Positions 8,759 to 18,162 are shown, numbered from the stretch's first letter. The stretch: DNA of 64,000 nt from Marinobacter sp. THAF197a (GCF_009363275.1 NZ_CP045324.1:496001-560000), one strand, 5' to 3'. Program-made: numbers and translations. The notes: generated by a model from the sequence alone, not told the origin.

Positions 8759-11700
8759 TTATTGTTCGATAGGCAGTTCCTTTATAGGGTTGGAGATGAA
8801 GTTCAGGTAAATACCGCCCTCCGGAATCGTCAACGGAATCAGTACTGCCCCTGTGTCCTCGGACGACTCGTCGAGAAGGTCCTCACAGGCTGAAGTATCA
8901 CCGAACAGGAGTCCCCCCAGGCAGCTGATCAGCTCGATGCCGGAATCAAGAATCGCGTTTTCGGTACTGACCAGCACGTTAATGTCAGGCGCGTTGTTGT
9001 TGCGCTGTTCTATTTGCATCCGGCCATCGTCGAAGAAAGTGATAGGGCCGTCCAGATTCAAGGTGATCGGCAGACTGTACAGGTTGTGCTGAAGGGCGCC
9101 TTCAAGCGGTACAGACAGGTTGGGCGCATCGAGTGTCAGCTCAGCCGTGGTTTTGAAAATAGGACCACCGTTGGCATCTTCTATAATGATGCCTTCAATC
9201 AGTTGGTCCCTGCGGCCTTCTGCACCCTCGCTGTAGCGCATTCTCAGAACTTGCGGCCCGGTAACCTGATCGCCGAGTCCGTCCAGAACCACGGTTGCGG
9301 ACGTCGCAACGAGCATGGTCGGGTACAGCAGAACCTTAACGCCTGTTTTGTTGGTTTCCGGGTCGATGGCTGGGCCAACCACTTCAGTGTTCAAACCGTA
9401 GGTCTGGTAGATAAACTTGTCGCGGGGGCAGTCACCTTCGGTATCGGCGGAGCATCCTACAGCGGCACCTGCTGGCGCGCCCAGGACCGTTGCCTGCTTG
9501 TCTTTAACAATCAGCTTCGCAGCGTTAGCCGAAGGTAGAAAGCCGCCCATGCCGTCACTTTCCTGCTCGAATGGCTCCAGGCAGCCTTCATCACCGAGAG
9601 TAGGGCAATCAATTTCAAAGTTGGAATTGGTATCCCTGACAGGCAGATTTCTCAGCGGGGTAAATACCGACGCGATGGACTCGGCACCCCGGAAGTAGAT
9701 CGTCATGTCCGGGCCGCCGACAGCCTCCGGGTTAACCAGGAGATCCGTTTTCAGCGGATAGCCCGGCCCCAAGTCGGAGCAAATAGCTTGAGCGCAATCG
9801 CCCACGGCGGTCGACGAACGCAGCGTGTAGCGGTAGAAGCCGCCTGGTTCCCACGGCTGATCCGGGAAGAACCGGATGCGCTGGTTGTTCTTTTCAATAC
9901 GGCCACTGACGATTTCGCCAGCGCCGATAGCGGTTGCCGGGTCGCTGACCTTTTCAACAACCAGTGTCTCGCTGTTGATCGTGTCAACTTGCATGGACTG
10001 GGAAAACACGACAATGATCGGGCGGTCTGTTGGCATGTCTGTAATTGGCAGAACATCGCCAGCAGGGCCGCTGGGCGCTGCATCAAGACATTGGCCATGG
10101 CTCAGCGACGCGAAATCAGCGGCCGTGGTCACGCAGGGGAAACCGGGATACGTCGTCAAGGCAATCGGCGAGCGTTTCGTGACGCTGCCATCGTTGTCGC
10201 CGGTTGAGGTCATGACGAAATTGAGGTCCTGGAAGATGGCCGGATTGCCCGCCAGGTCTGAGAGCCCGCTCGGCGAGACTCGGTATGCCAGGCCATGTTT
10301 CAGTCCGCCCTCAGGATTGATGGTGAGCGTTGTGCCGTCCACTTTCACATGAAGATTTTCAACAACGGTTCCAGCTTCAAACAGAGTAACGCCATCCGGG
10401 GCCGTCGCCGGGTCCAGTGGTTCATCAAAATTCAGAATTACTGGGTCACCAGGGCGTTGCATGGCCTGGCGCGTGTCCGGAATGGCATTCTCAGGTCCTG
10501 GCATCCAGCTAACGAGTTGTGGCGATGTGGTGTCCAGTTCGCGCATCGCATCGGCGTCCAGCACAGAATCCACGTCCGTAGCCGCCTGCAAGTGGAAGGC
10601 AATGGTGGAGTCGGTAAATTCCTGCCCCAGAAGGTTGGGCTCTACCATGCCGATGGCATCAATCGTCAGAACGCCATCCTGTACCAGCGCAATCCCGCGC
10701 AGCTCCACCCCCATCAGATCCTGAGACAGCGAGGCATTGGGCTGCGCTTCCTCGGTGTTCATGGAAACATCCATAAACAGGGTAATGTGACGCGGGGCAT
10801 TCTGGTTGTCCGTGTAGGGGTTCGGGCTGAGGTAACCGGAGGCATCTGACAACATGGTGACTTTAATGTTGCCAGTTGTCTGCAGCTGTCCGGTAGCGGC
10901 GTTTAGTATGGCAACCTCACCGCCTATGCGCACATCCAGGCTGGTGCTGTTCAGAACACTGCCTTTTGGTACCCGCAAAGGCAGCGCCTCATCCGCCTGG
11001 AAGGCGGGGGCAAAGGCCAGCTCGGCGTACAGATCCCCGGTTTGCTGGGAAGGACCAGCCACGCCCTGAAGCACCGAGTTCAGGGTTACCCCGTTGATAA
11101 TCTGGCCGTTCAGGATAGAGCGCTGGGCGGCATCTTCTGATACTCCCTCACCAAGGCCGGAATCCACCGCCGCCTGTTGAAGCACCACGGTGGGGCCGGT
11201 ATCACGGGGCTGGAAGCTGAATTCCTGGCTGAAGCGGTCGCCATCCGGGCCATTGGTCAGGCTGGCCAGGTTGTTCAGCTTGAGAGTGTAAGTCTGGCCG
11301 GCTTCGAGAACGTCTGCCTTGCTGCCGCAGTCTTCCGGTTCTGCTGTGACGCAGGGATCAACCGTAATGCGGTTGCCTTTGACCAGAACAGTGGCCGGTA
11401 CCGCCTGGTTGTCTGAATCCAGCAGCTCGATGGTGCCGCCAAGTTTTTTCCAGTCCGGATGGACAGGGTGGGTCATGGCCAGGCGAAAGGTGGAGAAGTT
11501 CATGGCCTGGAAGGAGCTTCCCTGATCCGGCACCTGCCAGGCCACCCGGAAGGTTTCGTCGGTGTTGGTCAGGTTGGCGATAGCGGTAAAGTCACCCCGG
11601 GTGTCGAACTGGATACCCGGTTCGCCGACCGCATTAGGGGTAGCGACGGTGCGACCGCCCTCCGCTGCCAGCGGCTGTTCGAAGGTGACGGAATAGCGGG

Positions 11701-12016
11701 TCAGGATATCTAACCTGCCAGTGGGCTGGAGCTTCAGGCTTTTGCCACCGTCGATTTTTTCGACGGTAAAGTCCTGAGAAGTATCGCCAGAACTGATGCT
11801 GATTTTCTCACGTATTGTGGCTTCGTCATCGGTAATCGCATGTGAGAATCGCAGTACCAGCTCGGTTTTCGGACTCACATCGGCTTGCCCGTCCATCGGG
11901 AAGGAATACACCACAGAACCGGGCGCGGAGCGCTCACCCATGGTCTGTTCATCACTGCCGCCGCAGGCGGCGAGCAGAATTGCGGGAACGAGTGCCAGTG
12001 TCTTGTTGTATTTCAT
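8759..12016 (-). CDS. large Ig-like lipoprotein, AupB-like (copy 1)
   Basis: 1085 residues with a lipoprotein signal: MKYNKTLALVPAILLAAC with lipobox LAAC, then GGSDEQ; Gly at +2 gives no Asp retention signal. At least four bacterial Ig-like (SbsA/Big_5) segments can be recognised: about 35-115 (PMDGQADVSPKTELVLRFSHAI), 180-230, 500-600 (GDPVILNFDEPLDPATAPDGV...LSDLAGNPA) and 665-735 (PIIVVFSQSMQVDTI). It starts 13 bp after the FadL-like porin gene. A FadL-type outer-membrane protein followed by a lipoprotein matches the AupA-AupB alkane-uptake pair of Marinobacter; the assignment rests on context and my recall. A second, much more diverged copy lies at 13728-16790. Confidence 0.75.
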   Translation of the reverse strand: MKYNKTLALVPAILLAACGGSDEQTMGERSAPGSVVYSFPMDGQADVSPKTELVLRFSHAITDDEATIREKISISSGDTSQDFTVEKIDGGKSLKLQPTGRLDILTRYSVTFEQPLAAEGGRTVATPNAVGEPGIQFDTRGDFTAIANLTNTDETFRVAWQVPDQGSSFQAMNFSTFRLAMTHPVHPDWKKLGGTIELLDSDNQAVPATVLVKGNRITVDPCVTAEPEDCGSKADVLEAGQTYTLKLNNLASLTNGPDGDRFSQEFSFQPRDTGPTVVLQQAAVDSGLGEGVSEDAAQRSILNGQIINGVTLNSVLQGVAGPSQQTGDLYAELAFAPAFQADEALPLRVPKGSVLNSTSLDVRIGGEVAILNAATGQLQTTGNIKVTMLSDASGYLSPNPYTDNQNAPRHITLFMDVSMNTEEAQPNASLSQDLMGVELRGIALVQDGVLTIDAIGMVEPNLLGQEFTDSTIAFHLQAATDVDSVLDADAMRELDTTSPQLVSWMPGPENAIPDTRQAMQRPGDPVILNFDEPLDPATAPDGVTLFEAGTVVENLHVKVDGTTLTINPEGGLKHGLAYRVSPSGLSDLAGNPAIFQDLNFVMTSTGDNDGSVTKRSPIALTTYPGFPCVTTAADFASLSHGQCLDAAPSGPAGDVLPITDMPTDRPIIVVFSQSMQVDTINSETLVVEKVSDPATAIGAGEIVSGRIEKNNQRIRFFPDQPWEPGGFYRYTLRSSTAVGDCAQAICSDLGPGYPLKTDLLVNPEAVGGPDMTIYFRGAESIASVFTPLRNLPVRDTNSNFEIDCPTLGDEGCLEPFEQESDGMGGFLPSANAAKLIVKDKQATVLGAPAGAAVGCSADTEGDCPRDKFIYQTYGLNTEVVGPAIDPETNKTGVKVLLYPTMLVATSATVVLDGLGDQVTGPQVLRMRYSEGAEGRRDQLIEGIIIEDANGGPIFKTTAELTLDAPNLSVPLEGALQHNLYSLPITLNLDGPITFFDDGRMQIEQRNNNAPDINVLVSTENAILDSGIELISCLGGLLFGDTSACEDLLDESSEDTGAVLIPLTIPEGGIYLNFISNPIKELPIEQ

Positions 12017-12029
12017 GGCCTTCCTCTCC

Positions 12030-13367
12030 TCAGAACTTCAGGGTGATGGAGCCGCTGACGACGTGGACGTCACCGTCTGCTGTCACATCGGTTTCATTGC
12101 CGTCAAAGTCGACCAGCGTGAAATCGCGCTTCTGCAGTTGCTGGTACTGATAGCCCAGGTCCAGTCGCACCGGGTAAGCCAATAGGCGGGTTCGGTTATA
12201 GGTGGCACTGATGCCAAGGCCAACAATGATTTTGTCGGTGTCCAGGTAGTTGAGTTCGGGATTACGCGTCGTTTTCAGCGGTGATTCTTCATAGGCAACG
12301 CCACCTCGCACCGCGAAGTTCTCGTTCAACTGATATTCGCCGCCGAGGCGGGGAATGAGGATGTCGTCAAACCGGATACGGTTGCCCGGAGCAACAGAGC
12401 CCTGGTCCTTGATCGTGTCGCTGGCGAAAATATCTTCAAGCTCCGACCAGTTCTGCTGCTCGATACTGCCGCCCACTCGCCAGCCGTCGCCGACATACTG
12501 TGTGCCAATAGCGAAGGTTTCAGGCTGGAAGGAGTCGATGGTAGTCACCGCGAGGCTCAGGCCCGGGTCTGGAATGGTCTGGGTGACGATGATGTTGGAG
12601 TCCACGGTGGTGGAGGCCGAAGACTTGGTACGATAGGTGAACGCGGTCTCCCAGCCATCCAGGAAACAGTTGTTGTCTGGGCAGAAGGTGCTGCCCAGAT
12701 CGACTCGGGTACCCAGAATGGTTTTCATGGAAGGCTCGGCGCTGACGGCCAGGCGTTCACGGCTGGTTTCGCCGCCCAGGGTAGAAACCGCATCCAGGTT
12801 GGCGGTAGCTTCCAGAGTGATTCTGACCGAGGCGCCGACGGAAATACCGCGCCAAATCGGAGTGGCACCGCCGATATTGAGGAACAGAGGTTCACGGCCA
12901 TACTGAAGGTACTGACCGGTTTCGCTGGTCTCGGATCCGAAGGCCAGCATTTCCTTGCCGTATTTCTCCACGCCGGCCACGAAACCCAGGTAGATCGGGT
13001 GCTTGAAGCGGGTCAGCGAGCCCAGGTTGGTTTTCATGCCGATCAACACGTGTTGGCTTGGAGAACTTGATAGCACGTCGCCATCGGCATTGGGGTTCTT
13101 CGAACGCAACTCCTGCTCTGCATGGAGAATGCCGGCGGTCAACTCGCCGCGCTGGTCACTGGTCAGTGACGCAGGATTGTAGTAGGTCGCGGACACCTGA
13201 TCATTAAACATGGAGAGCGATTGAGCAGTGCCTACGTCAATGGGCATTACGCCATAGCTGGTACCCAGGTTTCCCATACTGGCGTGAGCATTGAAAGAAA
13301 GGCCGGCAGTTGTTGTGACAATGGCCACGGACAGTGCCCGCAGGGCAAAGCGGTGAGAACCTATCAT
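12030..13367 (-). CDS. FadL/OmpP1-type outer membrane porin, AupA-like (copy 1)
   Basis: 445 residues. A signal peptide (TTTAGLSFNAHA/SMGNL) precedes MGNLGTSYGVMP and VSATYYNPASLT, the N-terminal hatch features of the OmpP1/FadL/TodX family, and the protein ends in a beta-strand with terminal Phe (SGSITLKF), the barrel-assembly signature. A cysteine pair (TFCPDNNCFLDG) is shared with copy 2. Such porins move long-chain fatty acids or hydrocarbons across the outer membrane. ATG 13367 is chosen because AGGAG lies eight bases upstream and the length then equals copy 2 exactly; an upstream ATG at 13394 has no SD. It is first gene of the operon with the Ig-like lipoprotein. Confidence 0.87.
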   Translation of the reverse strand: MIGSHRFALRALSVAIVTTTAGLSFNAHASMGNLGTSYGVMPIDVGTAQSLSMFNDQVSATYYNPASLTSDQRGELTAGILHAEQELRSKNPNADGDVLSSSPSQHVLIGMKTNLGSLTRFKHPIYLGFVAGVEKYGKEMLAFGSETSETGQYLQYGREPLFLNIGGATPIWRGISVGASVRITLEATANLDAVSTLGGETSRERLAVSAEPSMKTILGTRVDLGSTFCPDNNCFLDGWETAFTYRTKSSASTTVDSNIIVTQTIPDPGLSLAVTTIDSFQPETFAIGTQYVGDGWRVGGSIEQQNWSELEDIFASDTIKDQGSVAPGNRIRFDDILIPRLGGEYQLNENFAVRGGVAYEESPLKTTRNPELNYLDTDKIIVGLGISATYNRTRLLAYPVRLDLGYQYQQLQKRDFTLVDFDGNETDVTADGDVHVVSGSITLKF

Positions 13368-13375
13368 GTGTAAAG

Positions 13376-13389
13376 CTCCTGTTATTTTT
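13376..13389 (-). promoter_or_regulatory. CA-type (AANAANAA) motif and SD before porin copy 1
   Basis: On the minus strand AAAAATAA (13389-13382) sits two bases upstream of the SD AGGAG (13380-13376). The pattern AANAANAA is the recognised Hfq/Crc translational-repression motif in pseudomonads. Copy 2 has the same arrangement, and this window also encodes a CrcZ-like decoy RNA. Confidence 0.5.
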
Positions 13390-13446
13390 GTCATTCAGGT
13401 GTTCATGAGCCGGCAATTATCCTGGCCGTTTTTTCGTATTTACACC

Positions 13447-13475
13447 TCTATACTGGATATTAGCCCGCTTGTCTT
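13447..13475 (-). promoter_or_regulatory. candidate sigma-70 promoter of porin operon 1
   Basis: Minus-strand AAGACA (13475-13470), a 17-base spacer, then TATAGA (13452-13447). Four of six bases match in each box. The predicted start near 13440 gives a leader of about 70 bases. Confidence 0.45.
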
Positions 13476-13495
13476 TTTGGGACGTTGGCCCGGAT

Positions 13496-13511
13496 GACGC
13501 AAATTTGCGTC
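13496..13511. promoter_or_regulatory. 16-bp perfect palindrome upstream of porin operon 1
   Basis: GACGCAAATTTGCGTC is a perfect inverted repeat centred about 63 bases upstream of the predicted transcription start of the porin gene. That is a usual activator position. The regulator is unknown, and I did not find the same sequence in front of porin copy 2. Confidence 0.55.
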
Positions 13512-13692
13512 GAATTGAACACAGAATTTCCCACTTACATGGTTAGACAAAAGCAGGGAGCTGTGTAGATCAATTCGGGTCAGGTTTGTTGGGGATTTGT
13601 GAGTAAATGTTTCTATGTGGTCTGCGCTCGACATCAGCACGCATGAACGCTCGGTACTGACGCTATGGCCTGGGAAGGGTGGGCGAGTACTG

Positions 13693-13722
13693 AAAAAGAA
13701 AAGGCCGGCGAGTGCCGGCCTT
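13693..13722 (-). terminator. terminator of second porin-lipoprotein operon
   Basis: Stem AAGGCCGGC/GCCGGCCTT (13701-13709 with 13714-13722), loop of four, followed on the minus strand by TTTTCTTTTTC. It lies five bases past the stop of the copy 2 lipoprotein, so the two tandem modules are separate transcription units. Confidence 0.9.
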
Positions 13723-13727
13723 GCGTT

Positions 13728-16700
13728 TTACTGTTGAGTAGATGGCGATATGTAGTTCAGGTAAAGCTGCTGTTCGGGTATTGTCAGCGCCAGCGAGGTG
13801 CGGGGGCCTAAGCCGAGGATGTTGCCCAAACCGCCCAGGGTGTTCCCGTCAATCACGATATTCGGCAGGTCAACAGTTGCGGTGTTTCTCTGCACAATCT
13901 GCATGCGCCCATCGTCCAGAAAGGTGACGGGCCCCGAGAGCTTGAGGTTGTTAATCGGAAAGCTCCGCATGTTGTGGTCGAGTTCCGTCAGGGGGATTTC
14001 CGGCTTCAGGTAAGGCGCATCCATATAGAGGTCCAGCTCGGTTTCGAACGTAAGCACTCCCTCAGCATTGGTAAGCAGATAGCCACTGATCAACTCGTTC
14101 CGTTGTTCCCCTTCATAACGCATGCGCATCAGCATCGGGCCGGTCTTTATGCTGTGATGTTTGCCGACGAGCCAGGCCACCAGATCGGAAATGCTCACAT
14201 TCACATCAAGTTCTGAGGTGTAGAGCACTGAGGGGTAAAGCTTCACCGGTACTCTTCCCTGATCATCCGGTTGGCCGATGACGGCAACGTCCAACATCGC
14301 GGTCATGTAAATGAACTTCTCTTGTTCACAAGTCTGACCGACACGGCATCCGATATTCGCATTGTCGACCAGCGTGCTGTCCACACTTCCGGGCTTGTAT
14401 CGAACCTGCCCCGAGTTCTCGATAGCGGCGTAGGTGCCAGACTCGCTTGGCTGAACCTTCTGTTCAGGATTGGTGATCTGAAAATCACTATTGATATCGG
14501 CCGTTGGGAGGTTCCGCAGAGGGGTCAGAACGCCCGGATTCTCTGGGCCGCCCACGAAGTAATTCTCCATAGCCGGGCCGCCGAAGGTCCGAACCGGGGT
14601 GCGAATGGATTGGCTCAGTACCTGGGTCTGGAGTGGAAGATTGGCGACCGATCGGATGCCATCTTGACCAGACTCGAGGCGATACCGGTAGTGTGTGCCG
14701 GATTGCCAGCCGTCATTTGGAATTATTTTGAGTTCCTGTGGGCTGGTCTCAACGACAAAGTCAGTGAAAGCTTGCCAAGTGCCGTCTTTGAACTCGTCCA
14801 TTCGCACCGTATCGTCAGCGATGATCGAGTCGCTCTTCATGATCTGCGAGAAACGCACGATGATCGGTTGCTGGCCAGGATGCGTGTGAATTGGCAGCAA
14901 ATCATCTGTGCTTTTGCCGCCAGCACACCGGCCCTGGTTGCCGGCCTCCGGATTCGCCGGAACGTTAACCTTGGCGCATGGGTAACCGGGCAACGAGGTT
15001 AAAACCACGGGTGATTGGTTGCTCGGGTTGTCCTGATTGGTACGCGGACGAGTAAACATCTTTTCAGTGGGCGTCAGGGCGTTGCCCGCAATATCGGTGA
15101 TGCTGCCGGAAAGTGACAACCGGTACTCCCTGCCTCCCTCAAGAGGAGAATGCGGTGCCACTGACAGTGCCGATCCGTTGAGTGTCAGCGAAGCCGGCGT
15201 TGGCTCGTTCGGATTGTCCACCGAATACAGAGTAACGGAGCTGCTTGTTACCGTGCTCGGGAGCAAAGGCTCAGAAAAGAACACCGTAAGAGGGTCGCCC
15301 GGAAGCAGTTTGTCCACGTCGGCAGCCGCAGGTGACCAACTCTTAACAAACGGAGCCTCCTGGTCCGCGAACTGTTCCTGTGTTGGAGCATCTGCCTCAA
15401 AGCGGAAGCCCTCCAGCCGGAACGAGATCAACCCTGAGGCCTTGTCCACTCCCATGACGTCGGGTTCGATAACGCCGACCGCTTCAATGGTCAAAGTGCC
15501 GTTTTCCACGATGGCGGTGCCCACCAGTTGAACGTGCAGCATTTGTTGGGCGAATGCGGCGTTGGCAGTCGGGTTTTCCGTGTTCAGGGCCATATCGATG
15601 AACAGTTCGACAAGCCGGGGAGCATCCTCTGCGTTGGTGTAGGGATTTGGCATCAGGAACCCGTTTGCGTCCGAAATAAAGCGAACGCTCACGGCATCGG
15701 ACTCAAAGCCGGCAGGAACAGCGCCGGCAACGTTGACCTCCACGCTTGAGCCCGTCATCAGTGAGCCCCGGCTTATCGCCAGGGGCACACTCTTGCCTTC
15801 CCTTTCGAACTTTGGAATGTAGCCCAGCTCAGCAAATACCACGCCGCTGGCAGTGGTAGGATTCTCCTCCCCCAGGAGTTGCGATTGCAGGTTCACGGTA
15901 TTGAATTCTGCTCCGGAAAGGGCAACTTCTCCGGGATTGGTGGCCGCTTTCTGGGCGGCAAACTGACGTTCGCCGTTCGGCGAACGAGTGTCCAGCGGCT
16001 GGAATGTCCAGGGGGCTTCTGCCGGCACGGTCAGTTTGGCGCCAAGTATTTCACTTTCAATGCCGTCGGTCACTTCGATGGAATAGGTTTGCGAAGGGTC
16101 CAGGTAGTCGTCCGGGTCAATCGTCAACCGGTGGCCCCGGAGGTACACTTCAGCTGGCACCAGTTCACCGCTGCTATCGCGCAGGCTGAAAGTGTCGCCA
16201 TAGATCAAGGTTGAGGCTTTCACCGGTTCGGTAAACTGAACCCGAAGCACCGACAGGTCGGTTGCAGGGTATCGGTGGTCATCAAGGGGGATAAATCGAG
16301 CAATTCGGAAGTCGATATCCTCAGCCTGGCTTAGCAGTGGCCCCTTGACTGCCGGTTCGGTCTTGAAGACGATGCCATCGCTTGTGAGTGTGACAGCCTG
16401 GCCCGCCACTTCCAGTCCGTCTGCGGTGAGTGTGTAGACCTGTCGCGGGGATAGCGGTTCAAGCGGTCTCACAGCCAGTCCTTTGTCGCCGGCGGTTAAC
16501 GTCGCAGCTCCTAATGGAACGGCGTTGCCCTGGCTATCCTTCAGGGACAGGGTATTGGCAAGTTCGTCCTCGGGAGTGGTGATTCGATCAGTGAATCGCA
16601 GGAAAATGGGTGCTGACACGGGTACCGTACTGGTAAAAAGCTGTTGCCCGTTCGCCATAACCGGAGTGTCGGCCGGATAGGCGAAATACAGTTCCGGGGC

Positions 16701-16790
16701 TGCGGCTGGCTGGTTGACGGTCTGATTGTCGCCACCGCAACCCACCAAACCGAGACCTGCCACTGACAGTGCAAGAATTGTTTTTTTCAT
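13728..16790 (-). CDS. large Ig-like lipoprotein, AupB-like (copy 2)
   Basis: 1020 residues, a paralogue of the 8759-12016 product. The signal MKKTILALSVAGLGLVGC ends in lipobox LVGC and is followed by GGDN. Ig-like segments include FLRFTDRITTPEDEL (about 50-125), VQFTEPVKASTLIYGDTFSLRDSSGELVP (about 185-240) and GDPLTVFFSEPLLPSTV...SGSITDIAGNAL (about 500-590). Both copies share the landmarks PNPYTNAEDAPR, GYPC, MRMRYEGEQR and a C-terminal LYLNYIS. Overall similarity is visibly much lower than between the two porins, so the lipoproteins have diverged faster. The gene starts 10 bp after porin copy 2. The proposed role is partner of that porin in hydrophobic-substrate uptake. Confidence 0.75.
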   Translation of the reverse strand: MKKTILALSVAGLGLVGCGGDNQTVNQPAAAPELYFAYPADTPVMANGQQLFTSTVPVSAPIFLRFTDRITTPEDELANTLSLKDSQGNAVPLGAATLTAGDKGLAVRPLEPLSPRQVYTLTADGLEVAGQAVTLTSDGIVFKTEPAVKGPLLSQAEDIDFRIARFIPLDDHRYPATDLSVLRVQFTEPVKASTLIYGDTFSLRDSSGELVPAEVYLRGHRLTIDPDDYLDPSQTYSIEVTDGIESEILGAKLTVPAEAPWTFQPLDTRSPNGERQFAAQKAATNPGEVALSGAEFNTVNLQSQLLGEENPTTASGVVFAELGYIPKFEREGKSVPLAISRGSLMTGSSVEVNVAGAVPAGFESDAVSVRFISDANGFLMPNPYTNAEDAPRLVELFIDMALNTENPTANAAFAQQMLHVQLVGTAIVENGTLTIEAVGVIEPDVMGVDKASGLISFRLEGFRFEADAPTQEQFADQEAPFVKSWSPAAADVDKLLPGDPLTVFFSEPLLPSTVTSSSVTLYSVDNPNEPTPASLTLNGSALSVAPHSPLEGGREYRLSLSGSITDIAGNALTPTEKMFTRPRTNQDNPSNQSPVVLTSLPGYPCAKVNVPANPEAGNQGRCAGGKSTDDLLPIHTHPGQQPIIVRFSQIMKSDSIIADDTVRMDEFKDGTWQAFTDFVVETSPQELKIIPNDGWQSGTHYRYRLESGQDGIRSVANLPLQTQVLSQSIRTPVRTFGGPAMENYFVGGPENPGVLTPLRNLPTADINSDFQITNPEQKVQPSESGTYAAIENSGQVRYKPGSVDSTLVDNANIGCRVGQTCEQEKFIYMTAMLDVAVIGQPDDQGRVPVKLYPSVLYTSELDVNVSISDLVAWLVGKHHSIKTGPMLMRMRYEGEQRNELISGYLLTNAEGVLTFETELDLYMDAPYLKPEIPLTELDHNMRSFPINNLKLSGPVTFLDDGRMQIVQRNTATVDLPNIVIDGNTLGGLGNILGLGPRTSLALTIPEQQLYLNYISPSTQQ

Positions 16791-16800
16791 GGTGCGCCTC

Positions 16801-18138
16801 TCAGAACTTCAGGGTAACTGAGCCACTGACGACGTGGATGTCGCCGTCGGCCGTGACCGCTTCTTCGTTGCCGTTGAAGTCGACGATCGTAAAATCGCGC
16901 TTCTGTAATTGTTGGTACTGGTAGCCAATGTCGAATCGAACTGGGTAGGCGAGCAGCCGGGTACGATCGTACGTGGCACTGAGCCCCAGGCCCACCACTA
17001 TCTTGTCTGTGTCCAGGTAGTTCACTTCCGGATTGCGATCCGATTTGAGTGGAGACTCCTCGAAAGCAATGCCTGCTTGAAACGCAAAGTTTTCGTTAAG
17101 GTTGTACTCACCACCCAGTCTCGGAACGAGGATGTCGTCAAACCTCATCCGGCTGGCGGCTGCAACACCCTGTTGATCTTTTACACTGTCGTTGGCGAAT
17201 ACGCTTTCAAGCTCTGACCACTTTTGCTGCTCAACGCTACCGCCGATTCGCCAACCATCGCCCCGGTATTGGGTGCCAATACTGAGCGTTTCCGGCTGGA
17301 AGGAATCAATGGTGGAAACCGCCAAGCTCAAACCCGGGGCTGGGATGGTCTGGCTGACGATCACGTTGGACGATATGGTGGTAGACGATGTCGATTTGGT
17401 GCGGTAGGAAATCGCCGTTTCCCATCCGTCCAGGAAACATGCCTGGTCTGGGCAGAAGGTATCTGCGTAATCGATATTAACGCTAAGAATGCTCTTCAAC
17501 GACGGCTTGGCATTCACGCTGAGCTTCTCTTTCTCCGTATCGCCTGCCAGGTTGGAGGTGGCGATCAGTTCGGCCTCAGCTTCCAGTGTGATTCTGGCCG
17601 AAACCCCGGCGTCGATACCGCGCCAAATTCGCGTGGCACCGCCCAGATTAAGAAACAGAGGTTCTTTTCCGTACTGCAGAAACTGCCCCGTCTCGGATGT
17701 TTCAGACGAGAACGCGAGCATCTCTTTTCCATATTTTTCCACACCCGCTATGAAACCGAGGTAAAGCGGGTGCCCGAAACGGGTCAGTGAGCCCAGATTG
17801 GTTTTCATGCCAATCAAGACGTGCTGGCTTGGGGAGCTGGAAACCACGTCACCATCCCGGTTTGGGCCGCTGGCGCGCAGTTCCTGTTCGGCATGCAGCA
17901 GGCCGGCAGTGAGCTCACCCCGGGGGTCCTTGGTCAGATAGGCGGGGTTGTAATAGGTGGCAGACACTTGTGTATTAAACATCGACAGTGCCTGCGCTGA
18001 GGCAACATCAGTGGGCATCACGCCATAGGTGGTACCAAGGTTTCCCATGCTGGCACACACGGGTAACGACAGGGATAGACTGATCGCCGAAACAGAGGCG
18101 CAGAGAATCCGCTTACCTGCGAAATCAAAGCCGTGCAT
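16801..18138 (-). CDS. FadL/OmpP1-type outer membrane porin, AupA-like (copy 2)
   Basis: 445 residues, the same length as copy 1 and very similar along its whole length: SMGNLGTTYGVMPTDV, VSATYYNPAYLT, SSSPSQHVLIGMKTNLGSLTRF and the terminal SGSVTLKF are shared. The signal peptide ends near LPVCA/SMG, and it contains a cysteine that is absent in copy 1. GGAG lies seven bases before ATG 18138. The differences concentrate in the middle (residues 165-235 and 255-300), which are loop-like segments in this family. It heads the second operon and should transport a hydrophobic compound; possible substrate specialisation between copies is an inference. Confidence 0.87.
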   Translation of the reverse strand: MHGFDFAGKRILCASVSAISLSLSLPVCASMGNLGTTYGVMPTDVASAQALSMFNTQVSATYYNPAYLTKDPRGELTAGLLHAEQELRASGPNRDGDVVSSSPSQHVLIGMKTNLGSLTRFGHPLYLGFIAGVEKYGKEMLAFSSETSETGQFLQYGKEPLFLNLGGATRIWRGIDAGVSARITLEAEAELIATSNLAGDTEKEKLSVNAKPSLKSILSVNIDYADTFCPDQACFLDGWETAISYRTKSTSSTTISSNVIVSQTIPAPGLSLAVSTIDSFQPETLSIGTQYRGDGWRIGGSVEQQKWSELESVFANDSVKDQQGVAAASRMRFDDILVPRLGGEYNLNENFAFQAGIAFEESPLKSDRNPEVNYLDTDKIVVGLGLSATYDRTRLLAYPVRFDIGYQYQQLQKRDFTIVDFNGNEEAVTADGDIHVVSGSVTLKF

Positions 18139-18145
18139 TGTAATA

Positions 18146-18158
18146 CTCCGTTGTTTTT
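18146..18158 (-). promoter_or_regulatory. CA-type (AANAANAA) motif and SD before porin copy 2
   Basis: Minus-strand AAAAACAA (18158-18151) is separated by one base from the SD GGAG (18149-18146), seven bases before the start codon. It matches AANAANAA and occupies the same place as in porin copy 1. Confidence 0.5.
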
Positions 18159-18162
18159 TTTA

